A stretch of 64,000 nt of DNA from VRUE01 sp035260485 (GCA_035260485.1 DATFVC010000038.1:46549-110548); one strand, 5' to 3'. Counted from the first letter of the stretch, positions 20,568 through 30,799 are shown. Made by a program: numbers and translations. Notes: a model not told the origin generated them from the sequence alone.

Positions 20568-20611
20568 GATCCAACGCTACCGCGCTCGACCTCCATGGCC
20601 TCGTCCATAGG

Positions 20612-21445
20612 ATGAGCTCGATGGACGTTTTCTCCGCAGACTGGCCCGCAATCTGCCGCCGCATCGCCGCCGCGCAGCGGCAGCTGTTCCAGCAGACGCC
20701 GGACCGCGAGGCCCGCACGGAGTACGAGGGGGTGGGCGAGGGAGGAGATCGCAGCCTCGTCATCGACCGCCGCTGCGAGGACGAGGTCTTCGCCGAGCTG
20801 GAGCAACTGGCCGCGTCCGGCGCCTCGTTTGTCGCGATCTCGGAGGAGCGTGGAGAGGTGGTCTTCGGCGCGGGAGGTCCAGCGCGGGTCGTGATCGACC
20901 CGATCGACGGTTCCCTCAACGCCCGCCGCACCCTGCCCTCCCACAGCCTCAGCATCGCGGTCGCTTCGGGAGCCTCGATGGCGGATGTCGAGTTTGGCTA
21001 CGTCTACGACTTCGGCGCCGGTGAGGAGTTCGTTGCCGTCAGGGGAAGAGGGACGGCCCTGGACGGCCACCGGGTCGAGGCGGCCGCCGACGTCGAGAAG
21101 CTCGAGCTGCTCGGGGTCGAGTCAGCCGAGCCTGAACGTCTGCGGCCCGTGGCAGAGGCGCTCAGCGGCCGGGTCTATCGCCTGCGGGTGATCGGCTCGA
21201 TCGCGATCACCACCGCCTACGTCGCCGCCGGGCGCCTCGACGGGATGCTCAGCCTGCGCCCCTGCCGATCGGTCGATGCCGCTGCTGCCCAGCTGATCGT
21301 CCGTGAGGCAGGCGGCGCCGTCGCATTCGGCGACCTGGAGCTGAGCGAGGCGGACCTCGGTCTCGATGCCCGCTACCCGATCCTCGCCGCGGCTGGGGAG
21401 CAGAGCCTGACGGTCATCCGTAACGCTCTGGAAGAGGCGGTTTAG
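20612..21445 (+). CDS. Inositol monophosphatase/fructose-bisphosphatase family phosphatase
   Basis: The 277-residue protein has the Li+-sensitive phosphatase metal site: SEERGEV (Glu ligand), the core VIDPIDGSLNARR (Asp-Pro-Ile-Asp-Gly-Ser) and a C-terminal CRSVDAAAAQLIVREAGG segment with the last Asp. Such enzymes hydrolyse inositol-1-phosphate, fructose-1,6-bisphosphate or PAP; the motif alone does not decide which. Start is ATG at 20612 or the second at 20621. Its stop codon overlaps the first of two LexA-like boxes that precede the next gene. Confidence 0.85.
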   Translation: MSSMDVFSADWPAICRRIAAAQRQLFQQTPDREARTEYEGVGEGGDRSLVIDRRCEDEVFAELEQLAASGASFVAISEERGEVVFGAGGPARVVIDPIDGSLNARRTLPSHSLSIAVASGASMADVEFGYVYDFGAGEEFVAVRGRGTALDGHRVEAAADVEKLELLGVESAEPERLRPVAEALSGRVYRLRVIGSIAITTAYVAAGRLDGMLSLRPCRSVDAAAAQLIVREAGGAVAFGDLELSEADLGLDARYPILAAAGEQSLTVIRNALEEAV

Positions 21446-21480
21446 AACAGGTGTTCGGAAGAACGTATGTTCGCTACACT
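21445..21480 (+). promoter_or_regulatory. Promoter with two tandem LexA/SOS-box-like palindromes
   Basis: GAACAGGTGTTC (21445-21456) and GAACGTATGTTC (21461-21472) both fit the Gram-positive/actinobacterial LexA consensus GAACRNRYGTTC. They begin 16 bp apart, and a -10-like TACACT follows at 21475-21480, so bound repressor would cover the promoter. The site lies 54 bp before the start of the downstream basic-protein gene. LexA control is inferred from the motif. Confidence 0.6.
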
Positions 21481-21533
21481 CGCGAACTCCCCTCCGACTC
21501 CTCAACAACCACTCCCGAAGGGATGATTCTTAG

Positions 21534-21998
21534 ATGGCAGCCAAAACCAGCAAAGCAACCAGCTCCAAACCCAAAGCCAAGGCGAAAAGCGTCCCGACTC
21601 CGACCCCCTCTCCCTCCCGCGCCGAGCAGGTCCGTTCCGCCGCCGAGCGCGCAGTCGACCTGCCGGTTGGCGTCGTGCTCGAGGCCAGCGATCGTGTCGC
21701 CGAGCTGCTCGAGCCGTTCAGCGGCCGCACCGCCGCCGAGAAGCAGCTCAAATCGTATGGAACCCAGCTGCGCCGCACCGTGAAGCGCACCGAGCGCCGC
21801 GGCGCCAGCGCTCGTCGCAAAGCAACCACCGAAGCACGCAAGACCCGCAACAAAGTCGAGCGCGAGGCCCGCAAGCGGCAGCGCCGGGTCGAGATCACCT
21901 TGAAGCGCAACCGCGACGAGGTCGAGCAGCGCGTCCGCAAGGCGATCGACGAGCAGACCTCGCGTGCCCAGGACCTGATCGACCAGCTGAGGGCGTAG
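21534..21998 (+). CDS. Lys/Arg-rich, coiled-coil basic protein of unknown function
   Basis: The 154-residue protein begins with a Lys/Ser/Pro-rich low-complexity tail (to ~30), then a short hydrophobic amphipathic stretch (AVDLPVGVVLEASDRVAELL), then a long, highly charged helix with many Arg/Lys (TVKRTERRGASARRKATTEA and onwards). The pattern resembles DNA- or polyanion-binding actinobacterial proteins, but I recognise no family. A GAAGGGA ribosome site lies ~10 bases upstream of the ATG. It sits behind two SOS-like boxes, so a DNA-damage role is possible. Confidence 0.7.
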   Translation: MAAKTSKATSSKPKAKAKSVPTPTPSPSRAEQVRSAAERAVDLPVGVVLEASDRVAELLEPFSGRTAAEKQLKSYGTQLRRTVKRTERRGASARRKATTEARKTRNKVEREARKRQRRVEITLKRNRDEVEQRVRKAIDEQTSRAQDLIDQLRA

Positions 21999-22014
21999 GA
22001 CGCTGCACCGGGAA

Positions 22015-22063
22015 CCGCGCGCGGCTTCGCGCCCTACGGAGTACTGTCGCTCGCCGCGCGCGG
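22015..22063. terminator. GC-rich hairpin between convergent genes
   Basis: Arms CCGCGCGCGGC (22015-22025) and GCCGCGCGCGG (22053-22063) can pair over 11 bp across 27 nt. It lies between the ends of two convergent genes, so it may stop transcription from both sides, though no T-tract is present. The arms are simple CG alternation, so this is weaker than the dispersed palindromes. Confidence 0.35.
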
Positions 22064-22085
22064 GCCCCTGCTTGGTCCTGCACCC

Positions 22086-24077
22086 TCAGATTCCGCGCAC
22101 AAAAATCGGTCTTGAGCCCGCCGGCTCGTAGGGCCAGTTGTCCTGCGCTGACGCGTAGGCGCGGAACTGGAAGCGAACGCCGCGGCTGTCGTCGTCGCTG
22201 AAGCGGTAGGCGTAGTGGAAATGACCGCTGTGGTCGGTCTGGATTGTCCGGAACTCCGCCCAGGGCAGGCCCGCCAGGCGGAACTGAAGCTGCACGGACT
22301 TGCCTCCAGGCGGAATCGTCCCGGGCTCTGCGACAACCCGTCCGCGGAAGACAAGCGGCGTGCCGCCGACCCTTGCGACGCTCGATGAGGCTTGCAGTCG
22401 CACCCGGCTCAGCACCTGGAGGTGCAGCGCGGAGCCGTCGGAGCGGGCCAGCGTCGGGCTGCCCTCGAAGGCCACCGCAATCGTCCGGCTCGGACCGGAG
22501 GCGGTGCGAATCGCGAACGTTCCGCCCGACCCGGTTCGCACCGTCGATACCCGTTCGGCCGGCTGGGCGCCGTCCGCGAAGCGCTCGACGATCCGCACCG
22601 GCATGCCGCCCAGCGGTGAGCTGGCGCCGGTGCTGAGTCGGCCGGTGAAGAGGACGCCCCGGCCGTAGGGGACGGTGCGCCTCAGCACCTGGCCGCGGAA
22701 GCTGGCGCGCAGTGCCGTCGTCGCCTTGAGCGGATTGGAGAGGATCATCGGACTGCCGTTAGCCCGGTGTGTCGTGACCGTGGTATTGCCGGCCGCGTCG
22801 TAGCCGAGCGCCCGGAATTCGTACTCGCCAACCGGGGAGGCATCGGAACCCCAACGGGCGCGCAGCTCTCCGTCCTCAGACTGTGCGGAGGGAAGCGGCT
22901 CGAAGCGGTCACCGGATCCGGCCCGACGTACGCCGATCCACCCGCGCGAAAGGTTCGGTCCCGAGAGCGTGTCAGCGATTCGCACCCGCAGCAGGTCGGG
23001 ATCGCGCGGGTCCTGGGAATTGGCGAAGGCGACATTGGGCGGAGTGCGGTCGATCCGCACCCAGGTCGTCAGCGGAGCGCGGTGGGCGATGCCGTTGCTC
23101 TGCGCTCCGTCATCGATGTTGCCGGCCGCGTCGCGGGCGTAGTAGGCGACCCGGTGGGTGCCCTCGTCGATCACGCTGGCACTGGCAGATCCGCCGAGCG
23201 CGATCGCCGGGGCGCCGCCGTCGACCCGGATCGCGGTGAGGGGCTGTAGGCCGTCACCACTCACTTCCATCCCCGAGCCGCTGTCGGTGGCGCTTGCCGT
23301 GAGCCACGCGGTCCGGTTTGTCCAGCCGGTCGGCGCCCCAAACAGGTGGGTGACCGGGTCGGTGGTGTCGACGCGAAGCACGGCCTGTCCGCTCGTGGCG
23401 GACTTCATCCCCGAGCCGGAGACGGCGACGGCGTGCAGGTAGCTGGTCCCCTCGGGCAGCGCCGCGATCGCGAGCTCGTCTTCCTCGACGCCGCCCCGCA
23501 GGGTGGTCTCGGTGTCGCTGCAGCGATCGGCTGCTGCACATGGAGCTCCGCTCGCCGCGGTGTCGATCGCGACCGCATAGCCGCGGATCCCGGACGCCGG
23601 CGGTGGACCTGGCGGATGGCCAAGGTGGACCCGTAGGGGAAAGGCCGTGCGGCCAATCCAGTCCTGGACTGGCTCGGGCTCGACCGAGGTCGGCCTGACG
23701 TCGTCGAAGCGCAGCTGCGCCGTTGCCGCCGGCCCCTCTTCACCTGCGGCATCCTCGAGCCAGACTTCGGCGCTGTAGGCGCCGGGGACTTTAGGCACCG
23801 TCAAACCCGCGATCCCGTCGCTCACCCTGGCGATCCGGGCCTCCCCGATCGCGGTCCCCTGCGGATTGCGGATTCGGTAATGGGTTGCCGCGAGCGGCGC
23901 TCCGCCCGGCGGGTTCGTCCATTGGAGTTCGAAGCGGTTCTGCGCGTGCCAGATGTCGCCCCCGCCGCCGACCCTGAGGTCTGCGGGTCGGGGAGGGCTC
24001 GCTGCTGCTGGGCTGACAACGCTGGCGAGTGTTCCGGCGAGTACCACCAAAGCGGTTGGCGATACTGCCGCTCTCAC
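22086..24077 (-). CDS. Secreted multi-domain beta-sandwich (Ig-like) surface protein
   Basis: The 663-residue protein has a signal peptide (ending SPAAAS near residue 27) and no obvious anchor. It is built from repeated beta-sandwich-like units: segments ending in 'YDAAGN'/'RDAAGN' (YYARDAAGNIDD, ALGYDAAGNTTV) and DTTDPVTHL / DRTPPNVAF linkers, typical of bacterial Ig-like repeats, followed by two units resembling carboxypeptidase-regulatory/Ig folds (GRLSTGASSPLGG, FRGRVVAEPG). It overlaps the sigma/anti-sigma gene by 4 bp (ATGA) and is its likely target or output. Function probably structural or adhesive; not experimentally assignable from sequence. Confidence 0.75.
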   Translation of the reverse strand: MRAAVSPTALVVLAGTLASVVSPAAASPPRPADLRVGGGGDIWHAQNRFELQWTNPPGGAPLAATHYRIRNPQGTAIGEARIARVSDGIAGLTVPKVPGAYSAEVWLEDAAGEEGPAATAQLRFDDVRPTSVEPEPVQDWIGRTAFPLRVHLGHPPGPPPASGIRGYAVAIDTAASGAPCAAADRCSDTETTLRGGVEEDELAIAALPEGTSYLHAVAVSGSGMKSATSGQAVLRVDTTDPVTHLFGAPTGWTNRTAWLTASATDSGSGMEVSGDGLQPLTAIRVDGGAPAIALGGSASASVIDEGTHRVAYYARDAAGNIDDGAQSNGIAHRAPLTTWVRIDRTPPNVAFANSQDPRDPDLLRVRIADTLSGPNLSRGWIGVRRAGSGDRFEPLPSAQSEDGELRARWGSDASPVGEYEFRALGYDAAGNTTVTTHRANGSPMILSNPLKATTALRASFRGQVLRRTVPYGRGVLFTGRLSTGASSPLGGMPVRIVERFADGAQPAERVSTVRTGSGGTFAIRTASGPSRTIAVAFEGSPTLARSDGSALHLQVLSRVRLQASSSVARVGGTPLVFRGRVVAEPGTIPPGGKSVQLQFRLAGLPWAEFRTIQTDHSGHFHYAYRFSDDDSRGVRFQFRAYASAQDNWPYEPAGSRPIFVRGI

Positions 24078-25327
24078 GGGCCGAACTCCCCGGCGGCGCT
24101 GCCGCTGGTGACGGTGGAGGGCTCGGCCGCTGCGGGCGTGGAAACCGGTTCCGGCGGCGGCGGTGTGTATTCGACGGCGCCGGCTTCTGCCGGTTCCGGC
24201 GCCGGCTCGGGCGGTTCCGGTTGCTTCTGCTGCTGTGCGGATTGCGGTTGCGGCTCAGATGGTGGCGCGTCCGGTTCGTAGTCGACCACGGGCGGCGCGG
24301 CCTCCTCGACCGCCCGCTCGGAGATACGCTCGATCCTCGCCTGGGCAGCGTGCTGCGGCTCGAGGCCGAGCGGCGCCGGCACCACCCCAGTGGCGACGCA
24401 GGCGGCGGCGCCGCCAACAGTGCCGGCGCAGATTGCCAGCGCCTTGGCAAGGGCTGCAACTCCGACACCGCGGGTTCCGCCTGTGGCAGCCACCTGGGCT
24501 ATCCCACCGTCGCTCGCGCCGCCGGCGCCGGGGAGCCGAGAGTGCAATCCGACGAGGAATTCCTGGGCCCGGTCCAGCAGGGAGCGCGAGACCGGCAGGG
24601 CCGGCGCAAGCGCGGCGACGGTGGCCGGGGTGGCCCGGTAGGCCCGCATCGTGGCCCGGCAGGCCGTGCAGGCACGCAGGTGCTCCCGAACCACAGTCGC
24701 GTCCGCGGCGTTTGTCTCGCCGTCGCAGTACGCCGACAGCAGCGGGCCCAGCTCGGCGCAGCGAGTACCGTTCTCACCGCGCGAGAGCTGGTCGCGAAAG
24801 CGCTCCCGGCCCTCGGCCAGGCAGCGGTTGACCTTGGTCTGGCTGAAGCCGGTGATCTCGCCGATTTCGGCGTAGGAGTAGCCGGCGGCGAGCAGGGTCA
24901 GCGCCCGCAGCTCCGCCGGCTTCAGCCCCCGCAGCGCCTCGCGACTTCGAGCTACCAGCTCGCGTCGCTCGAGCCGCTCGCCGGGTCCTGCGCTTGTGGC
25001 CGCGATTTGCGCGATCGGGTCCTTTCCGTCCTCGCCGACTCCCAGCAGTCGCTCGCGATTGCGACGCATCGCCAGGGCCTCGTGCTTGACCACTGTCTTC
25101 ATCCAGCGAATCAGCTCGCGCGGGCGATCGGTGGGCGCTTTGACCAGCAAGATCTCCAGCGCCCGCTGATAAGCGTCCTCGGCGTCGTCCTCGCAGAGCG
25201 AGTAGCGGCGCGCCGTATGCCTCAGCTCGGCATCCTGGCGGCCGATGAGTTCGACGGCGGCGCGTTTGCGCCCGGCTGTTGCGACACTCCCCTGCACCGG
25301 TTCAGTTCCCTCGTCCGAACATGTCAT
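24074..25327 (-). CDS. ECF sigma factor fused to zinc-finger anti-sigma and membrane segment
   Basis: The 417-residue protein has sigma region 2 (~25-95, ARRYSLCEDDAEDAYQRALE) and region 4 (~135-185, LKPAELRALTLL, YSYAEIGEITGFSQTKVNRC), followed directly by a ZAS/zf-HC2 anti-sigma motif (SAYCDGE, then VREHLRACTACR, giving HxxxCxxC at ~230). A hydrophobic span (AALAKALAICAGTVGGAAAC) near 300 and a long Pro/Glu/Gln-rich tail follow, presumably outside the cell. This would make a membrane-tethered sigma factor that must be released or rearranged to act. It is translationally coupled to the downstream surface-protein gene. Confidence 0.85.
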   Translation of the reverse strand: MTCSDEGTEPVQGSVATAGRKRAAVELIGRQDAELRHTARRYSLCEDDAEDAYQRALEILLVKAPTDRPRELIRWMKTVVKHEALAMRRNRERLLGVGEDGKDPIAQIAATSAGPGERLERRELVARSREALRGLKPAELRALTLLAAGYSYAEIGEITGFSQTKVNRCLAEGRERFRDQLSRGENGTRCAELGPLLSAYCDGETNAADATVVREHLRACTACRATMRAYRATPATVAALAPALPVSRSLLDRAQEFLVGLHSRLPGAGGASDGGIAQVAATGGTRGVGVAALAKALAICAGTVGGAAACVATGVVPAPLGLEPQHAAQARIERISERAVEEAAPPVVDYEPDAPPSEPQPQSAQQQKQPEPPEPAPEPAEAGAVEYTPPPPEPVSTPAAAEPSTVTSGSAAGEFGP

Positions 25328-25428
25328 GTAGAGCGTGGGACGGGGCCGGGTTCTCCCCCCTTCTGGACGGGTGGACGATCGAATTGCCCGCTATTTGCGA
25401 ACCGGAGCGTTTACGGCGGCCGCGAACC

Positions 25429-25481
25429 GGGCGTGTCCGAGCTTATGGGTCCATATGGCCCCGAAAACTCGGACACGGCCC
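25429..25481. repeat. Class I palindromic element between divergent sigma and epimerase genes
   Basis: Arms CGTGTCCGAG (25432-25441) and complement (25468-25477) are extended to 13-14 bp by a one-base bulge. The 26-nt centre holds GGGTCCATATGGCCC, with CCATATGG at 25451-25458, as in the element at 11364. It lies ~30 bp upstream of the epimerase start. Confidence 0.72.
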
Positions 25482-25510
25482 CTCGGGGGTCACCTGTAGC
25501 ATCCGCCGCC

Positions 25511-26458
25511 ATGACCACCTGCGTGATCACCGGCGGCGCCGGATTCCTCGGCTCGCACCTTTGCGAGCACCTGCTCGGCAAGGGCCACCGGGTGATCTGC
25601 GTCGACAACCTGGAGACGGGCTCGCTGCAGAACATCGAGCACATCCGCGACGACGCCTTCGACTTCCGCAATATCGACATCACCGAACGGGTCGATATTC
25701 CCGAGGCCGTCGACTTCGTCTACCACCTTGCCTCGCCGGCCAGCCCGATCGACTACCTGCGATTGCCCCTGCACACGCTCAAGGTCGGCTCGCATGGCAG
25801 CCACCACATGCTCGGCCTGGCCAAGTTCAAGCGCGCCCGCTTCCTGATCGCCTCGACCAGCGAGGTCTACGGCGACCCCCAGGTCCACCCCCAGACCGAG
25901 GACTACTGGGGCCACGTCAACCCGATCGGCCCGCGCGGCGTCTATGACGAGGCGAAGCGCTACGCCGAGGCGCTGACGATGGCCTACCACCGCCAGCAGG
26001 GCGTCGACACCTCGATCGTGCGGATCTTCAACACCTACGGCCCGCGCATGCGGGCCCACGATGGGCGCGCGATCCCGACCTTCCTCCGCCAGGCGCTGAA
26101 GGACCAGAACCTGACCGTCTTCGGCGACGGCAGCCAGACCCGCAGCTTCTGCTACGTCGACGACCTGATCCGCGGCATCGTCGCCCTCGCCGAGTCCGAC
26201 GTGCACGTGCCGGTCAATGTCGGCAACCCCAACGAGTTCACGCTGCTGGAGCTGGCCAAGACGGTGATCGAGGTGACCGAGTCGCGCTCGGAGATCATCT
26301 ACGAGCCATTGCCGGTCGACGACCCGCAGCAGCGCCAGCCGGATATCACTCGCGCCCGCGACCTGCTCGGCTGGGAGCCGCAGATCGAGCTGGGCGACGG
26401 TCTGCGCCGCACGATCGAGCAGGCGGGCGTCGAGCGCCTCGCTGGCGCTTCGGACTGA
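25511..26458 (+). CDS. UDP-glucuronate decarboxylase-like NAD-dependent epimerase/dehydratase
   Basis: An extended SDR of 315 residues that most resembles UDP-xylose synthase, which oxidises and decarboxylates UDP-glucuronate to UDP-xylose for surface polysaccharides. The NAD site is TGGAGFLGSHL (7-17). Other signatures are HLASPASPIDYL, STSEVYGDPQ, and the catalytic Tyr/Lys in YDEAKRYAE. IVRIFNTYGPRM and FGDGSQTRSFCYVDDL complete the sugar-nucleotide site. The ATG at 25511 starts the Rossmann strand; the longer frame upstream crosses the palindromic element and sigma gene. dTDP-glucose dehydratase is a less likely alternative. Confidence 0.88.
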   Translation: MTTCVITGGAGFLGSHLCEHLLGKGHRVICVDNLETGSLQNIEHIRDDAFDFRNIDITERVDIPEAVDFVYHLASPASPIDYLRLPLHTLKVGSHGSHHMLGLAKFKRARFLIASTSEVYGDPQVHPQTEDYWGHVNPIGPRGVYDEAKRYAEALTMAYHRQQGVDTSIVRIFNTYGPRMRAHDGRAIPTFLRQALKDQNLTVFGDGSQTRSFCYVDDLIRGIVALAESDVHVPVNVGNPNEFTLLELAKTVIEVTESRSEIIYEPLPVDDPQQRQPDITRARDLLGWEPQIELGDGLRRTIEQAGVERLAGASD

Positions 26459-26491
26459 GCCCGGGCTTCCGCTGCCCAATATCCTGCGGGA

Positions 26492-28135
26492 ATGTCCAGC
26501 AAAACTGGAAAGGCTGCCGCCGAGGAGCGGCCGACGATCGCGCCGCTCGTCGGGCCCGACGACGAGCGGGTCTTCACCGACTCGGGGATCGAGATCGAAG
26601 GCCTCTACACCGAGAACGACGTCGCCCCGGGCCTCGAAGAGCGGCTCGGCAGGCCCGGTGAGCCGCCCTTCACCCGCGGCATCCACGAGGGGATGTACCG
26701 CGACCGGCTCTGGACGATGCGCCAGTACGCCGGCTTCGCCTCCCCCGAGGACACCAACGAGCGCTACCGCTACCTGATCGAGCACGGCTCGACCGGCCTC
26801 TCGATGGCCTTCGACCTGCCGACCCAGCTCGGCCGCGACTCCGACGACCCCCTCTGCCAGGGCGAGGTCGGCCGCACCGGCGTCCCGATCGACACGATCG
26901 AGGACATGCGGATCTGCTTCGACCAGATCCCGCTCGACAGCGTCTCGACCTCGATGACGATCAACGCCCCGGCGGCGATCCTGCTGCTGCTCTACGAGCT
27001 GGTCGGCGAGGAGCAGGGGGTGCCCTCCGAGAAGCTGCGCGGGACGGTCCAGAACGACGTGCTGAAGGAGTACATGGCGCGCGGCAACTACATCTACCCG
27101 CCCGAGCCGACGATGCGGCTGACGACCGACATCTTCGAGTATTGCCGCGAGAACGTGCCGAAATGGAACACGATCTCGATTTCCGGCTATCACATCCGCG
27201 AGAAGGGCTGCTCGGCTGTCCAGGAGGTGGCCTTCACCCTCTCCAACGCGATCGCCTACGTCGAGGCGGCGCTCGATCGCGGCCTCAAGATCGACGAGTT
27301 CGCGACCCGCCTGGCCTTCTTCTTCAACTGCCACAACAACGTCTTCCAGGAGGTCGCCAAGTTCCGCGCTGCGCGACGGATGTGGGCGAAGATCGTCGCC
27401 GAGCGGTTCGGGGCGCAGGACCCCGACTCGATGAAGATCCGCTTCCACACCCAGACCGGCGGGGTGACGCTGCAGGCGCAGCAGCCGGAGGTCAACATCA
27501 TCCGCGTCGCCCTGCAGGGCTTCGCCGCGGTCAGCGGCGGCACCCAGTCGTTGCACACCAACGGCTTCGACGAGGCGCTGGCGCTGCCGACCGAGCGCTC
27601 CGCCCGGATCGCCCTGCGCACCCAGCAGGTGCTCGCCCACGAGTCCGGTGTCGCCGACACCGTCGACCCCTTCGCCGGCTCCTACTTCGTCGAGTCGCTC
27701 ACCGACGAGATCGAGCTGCGCGCCTGGGAGCTGATCGGCAAGGTCGAGGAGATGGGCGGCTCGGTGGAGGCGCTGGACTTCATGCAGAAGGAGATCGAGG
27801 AGTCGGCGCACTCCTACCACGAGCGCTACAAGTCCGGCCAGGACATCGTTGTGGGCGTGAACAAATACGTCACCGACCAAGTCGACGACGTCGACATCCT
27901 CCGCGTCGATCCCGAGTCCGAGCAGCGCCAGTTGGCGCGGTTGGCGGAGTTCAAGCGGAACCGTGATCAGGCAGCGGTCGAGGAGAAGCTCAAGGCGGTG
28001 CGCGATGTGGCCCGCGGCGAAGGCAATCTCCTGCTCCCGATCCGTGCGGCGCTGGCAGCCGACGCCTCGATCGGCGAGGTCTGCGGCGCCATGCGCGACG
28101 TCTTCGGCGAATACAAGGGCGGCGCCTTCTTCTAA
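26492..28135 (+). CDS. Methylmalonyl-CoA mutase, catalytic (alpha) subunit without B12 domain
   Basis: The adenosylcobalamin enzyme interconverts methylmalonyl-CoA and succinyl-CoA. This 547-residue ORF is the (beta/alpha)8 catalytic domain only; it ends before the ~130-residue B12-binding domain, so it needs a separate small subunit, not seen here. Landmarks: MYRDRLWTMRQYAGF with the substrate Tyr, YMARGNYIYPPEPTMR with the Arg that favours methylmalonyl over isobutyryl substrate, SISGYHIREKG with the active-site His, and GGTQSLHTN. The acyl-CoA carboxylase gene nearby (29231) would supply methylmalonyl-CoA, and cobalamin genes lie at the window start. Confidence 0.92.
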   Translation: MSSKTGKAAAEERPTIAPLVGPDDERVFTDSGIEIEGLYTENDVAPGLEERLGRPGEPPFTRGIHEGMYRDRLWTMRQYAGFASPEDTNERYRYLIEHGSTGLSMAFDLPTQLGRDSDDPLCQGEVGRTGVPIDTIEDMRICFDQIPLDSVSTSMTINAPAAILLLLYELVGEEQGVPSEKLRGTVQNDVLKEYMARGNYIYPPEPTMRLTTDIFEYCRENVPKWNTISISGYHIREKGCSAVQEVAFTLSNAIAYVEAALDRGLKIDEFATRLAFFFNCHNNVFQEVAKFRAARRMWAKIVAERFGAQDPDSMKIRFHTQTGGVTLQAQQPEVNIIRVALQGFAAVSGGTQSLHTNGFDEALALPTERSARIALRTQQVLAHESGVADTVDPFAGSYFVESLTDEIELRAWELIGKVEEMGGSVEALDFMQKEIEESAHSYHERYKSGQDIVVGVNKYVTDQVDDVDILRVDPESEQRQLARLAEFKRNRDQAAVEEKLKAVRDVARGEGNLLLPIRAALAADASIGEVCGAMRDVFGEYKGGAFF

Positions 28136-28145
28136 CGCCCCGCAG

Positions 28146-28195
28146 GACGTGCCGGTAGTTGACCCACCACAGGGGTGGTCAACTACCGGCACGTC
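28146..28195. repeat. Class I palindromic element after the mutase gene (GACGTGCC type)
   Basis: Perfect 19-bp arms (28146-28164 and 28177-28195) with a 12-nt loop. Ends are GACGTGCCG, as at 2022 and 11364, while the inner ten bases (GTAGTTGACC) are unique and covary between arms. It lies 10 bp after the mutase stop and could also act as a terminator-like hairpin. Confidence 0.85.
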
Positions 28196-28249
28196 TACAT
28201 GGTGGCGACCAGGTGGAGGACTTCGGCGGGCTGGCTAGAACGGGGGCCA

Positions 28250-28459
28250 ATGATCGAGGTCTCGAGGACGCTGATGAAGTCCGAGCCGGAGCTGGCCGAG
28301 CTGGTCGCGACGGTCGAGGGCGTTGAGGTGACGATGGCTGAGAAGGGCTTTGGCACGCGGGTCGAGCTGCGCGCGGGCGCAGGGTCCGGCCTCGCCGAGA
28401 CCGATCTGGAGCGGATCTTGGACGACCTCGCCGAGCCGCGCAAGCAGCCCTTCGCATAA
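28250..28459 (+). CDS. Small conserved hypothetical protein
   Basis: A 69-residue ORF starting MIEVSRTLMKSEPELAELV. The opening resembles the N-terminus of small START/SRPBCC-like actinobacterial proteins (SRTLVKSPPELW), but this version is too short for that fold, so it may be a reduced relative. The start at ATG 28250 avoids the palindromic element upstream. It lies 20 bp before the surface-repeat gene on the same strand. Confidence 0.5.
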   Translation: MIEVSRTLMKSEPELAELVATVEGVEVTMAEKGFGTRVELRAGAGSGLAETDLERILDDLAEPRKQPFA

Positions 28460-28479
28460 CCACAAGGGAGAAGACCGAC

Positions 28480-29205
28480 ATGAAGCACTTGCGCAAGCAC
28501 CTGACTTTCGCCAACGCGATCTCCTGTATCGCCCTCTTCGTGGCGCTGAGCGGCGCCGCCTACGCGGCGACGACGACGCTGGGGAAGAAGTCGGTCAAGA
28601 CCCAGAACCTCGCCAACGGCTCGGTGACGACGCTCAAACTCCGCGGCGGCTCGGTGACGAACCTGAAGCTGCGCAACGGCGCGGTGACCGGCGCCAAGAT
28701 CGCCAACGCCACGATCGGCTCGTCCCAGCTGGCGAGCGGCGCAATTCGCTCCGAACAGCTCGGCGGCGGCATCGTCACCACCGGCAAGCTGAAGAACGGC
28801 GCCGTGACCGGCGAAAAGATCGCCGGCAATGCCGTCGGCGCCAACCAGCTTGGGCCCAACTCCGTGGTAACCGCCAAGATCCAGGATGGGGCCGTGAGCA
28901 GCGCGAAGCTGTCCTCCAGCCTGTCGGCGAGCCTGGTGAAGAACGTCTCCTACGTGACGAAAGCAAGCCTCAGCAACTTCAGTGAAAAATCGAAGTCGGT
29001 GACCGCCGACTGCCCGACCGGGAAGCAGGCGATCGGCGGCGGCGCTCGCATCGTCGGTGGCGTCACGACCGTCGCGGTCACCGAATCCGCGACGATCATC
29101 AGCGGCGAAAAACGAACCGGCTGGGCCGCTGCGGCCAGGGACATCACCGAAGCCGCCAGCGCCAACTGGGCCGTCGAAGCGGTCGCGATCTGCGCCGAAT
29201 TCTGA
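28480..29205 (+). CDS. Secreted/surface repeat protein of the Solirubrobacterales 'RKHLTFAN' family
   Basis: The 241-residue protein begins MKHLRKHLTFANAISCIALF, a signal-anchor typical of a family abundant in Solirubrobacterales, and continues with ~130 residues of short imperfect repeats (NGSVTTLKLRGGSVTNLKLR, NGAVTGAKIANATIG, NGAVTGEKIAGNAVG) that suggest a beta-helical stalk. The C-terminal ~90 residues, with a Cys pair (DCPTGKQAIGGG and VAICAEF), form a globular cap. Good ribosome site (AAGGGAGAA). Two relatives lie at 62830 and 63841. Function unknown; likely exposed on the envelope. Confidence 0.75.
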   Translation: MKHLRKHLTFANAISCIALFVALSGAAYAATTTLGKKSVKTQNLANGSVTTLKLRGGSVTNLKLRNGAVTGAKIANATIGSSQLASGAIRSEQLGGGIVTTGKLKNGAVTGEKIAGNAVGANQLGPNSVVTAKIQDGAVSSAKLSSSLSASLVKNVSYVTKASLSNFSEKSKSVTADCPTGKQAIGGGARIVGGVTTVAVTESATIISGEKRTGWAAAARDITEAASANWAVEAVAICAEF

Positions 29206-29230
29206 GTTCCAAATAGACTCCCGCGCCGCG

Positions 29231-30799
<1,569 letters not shown>

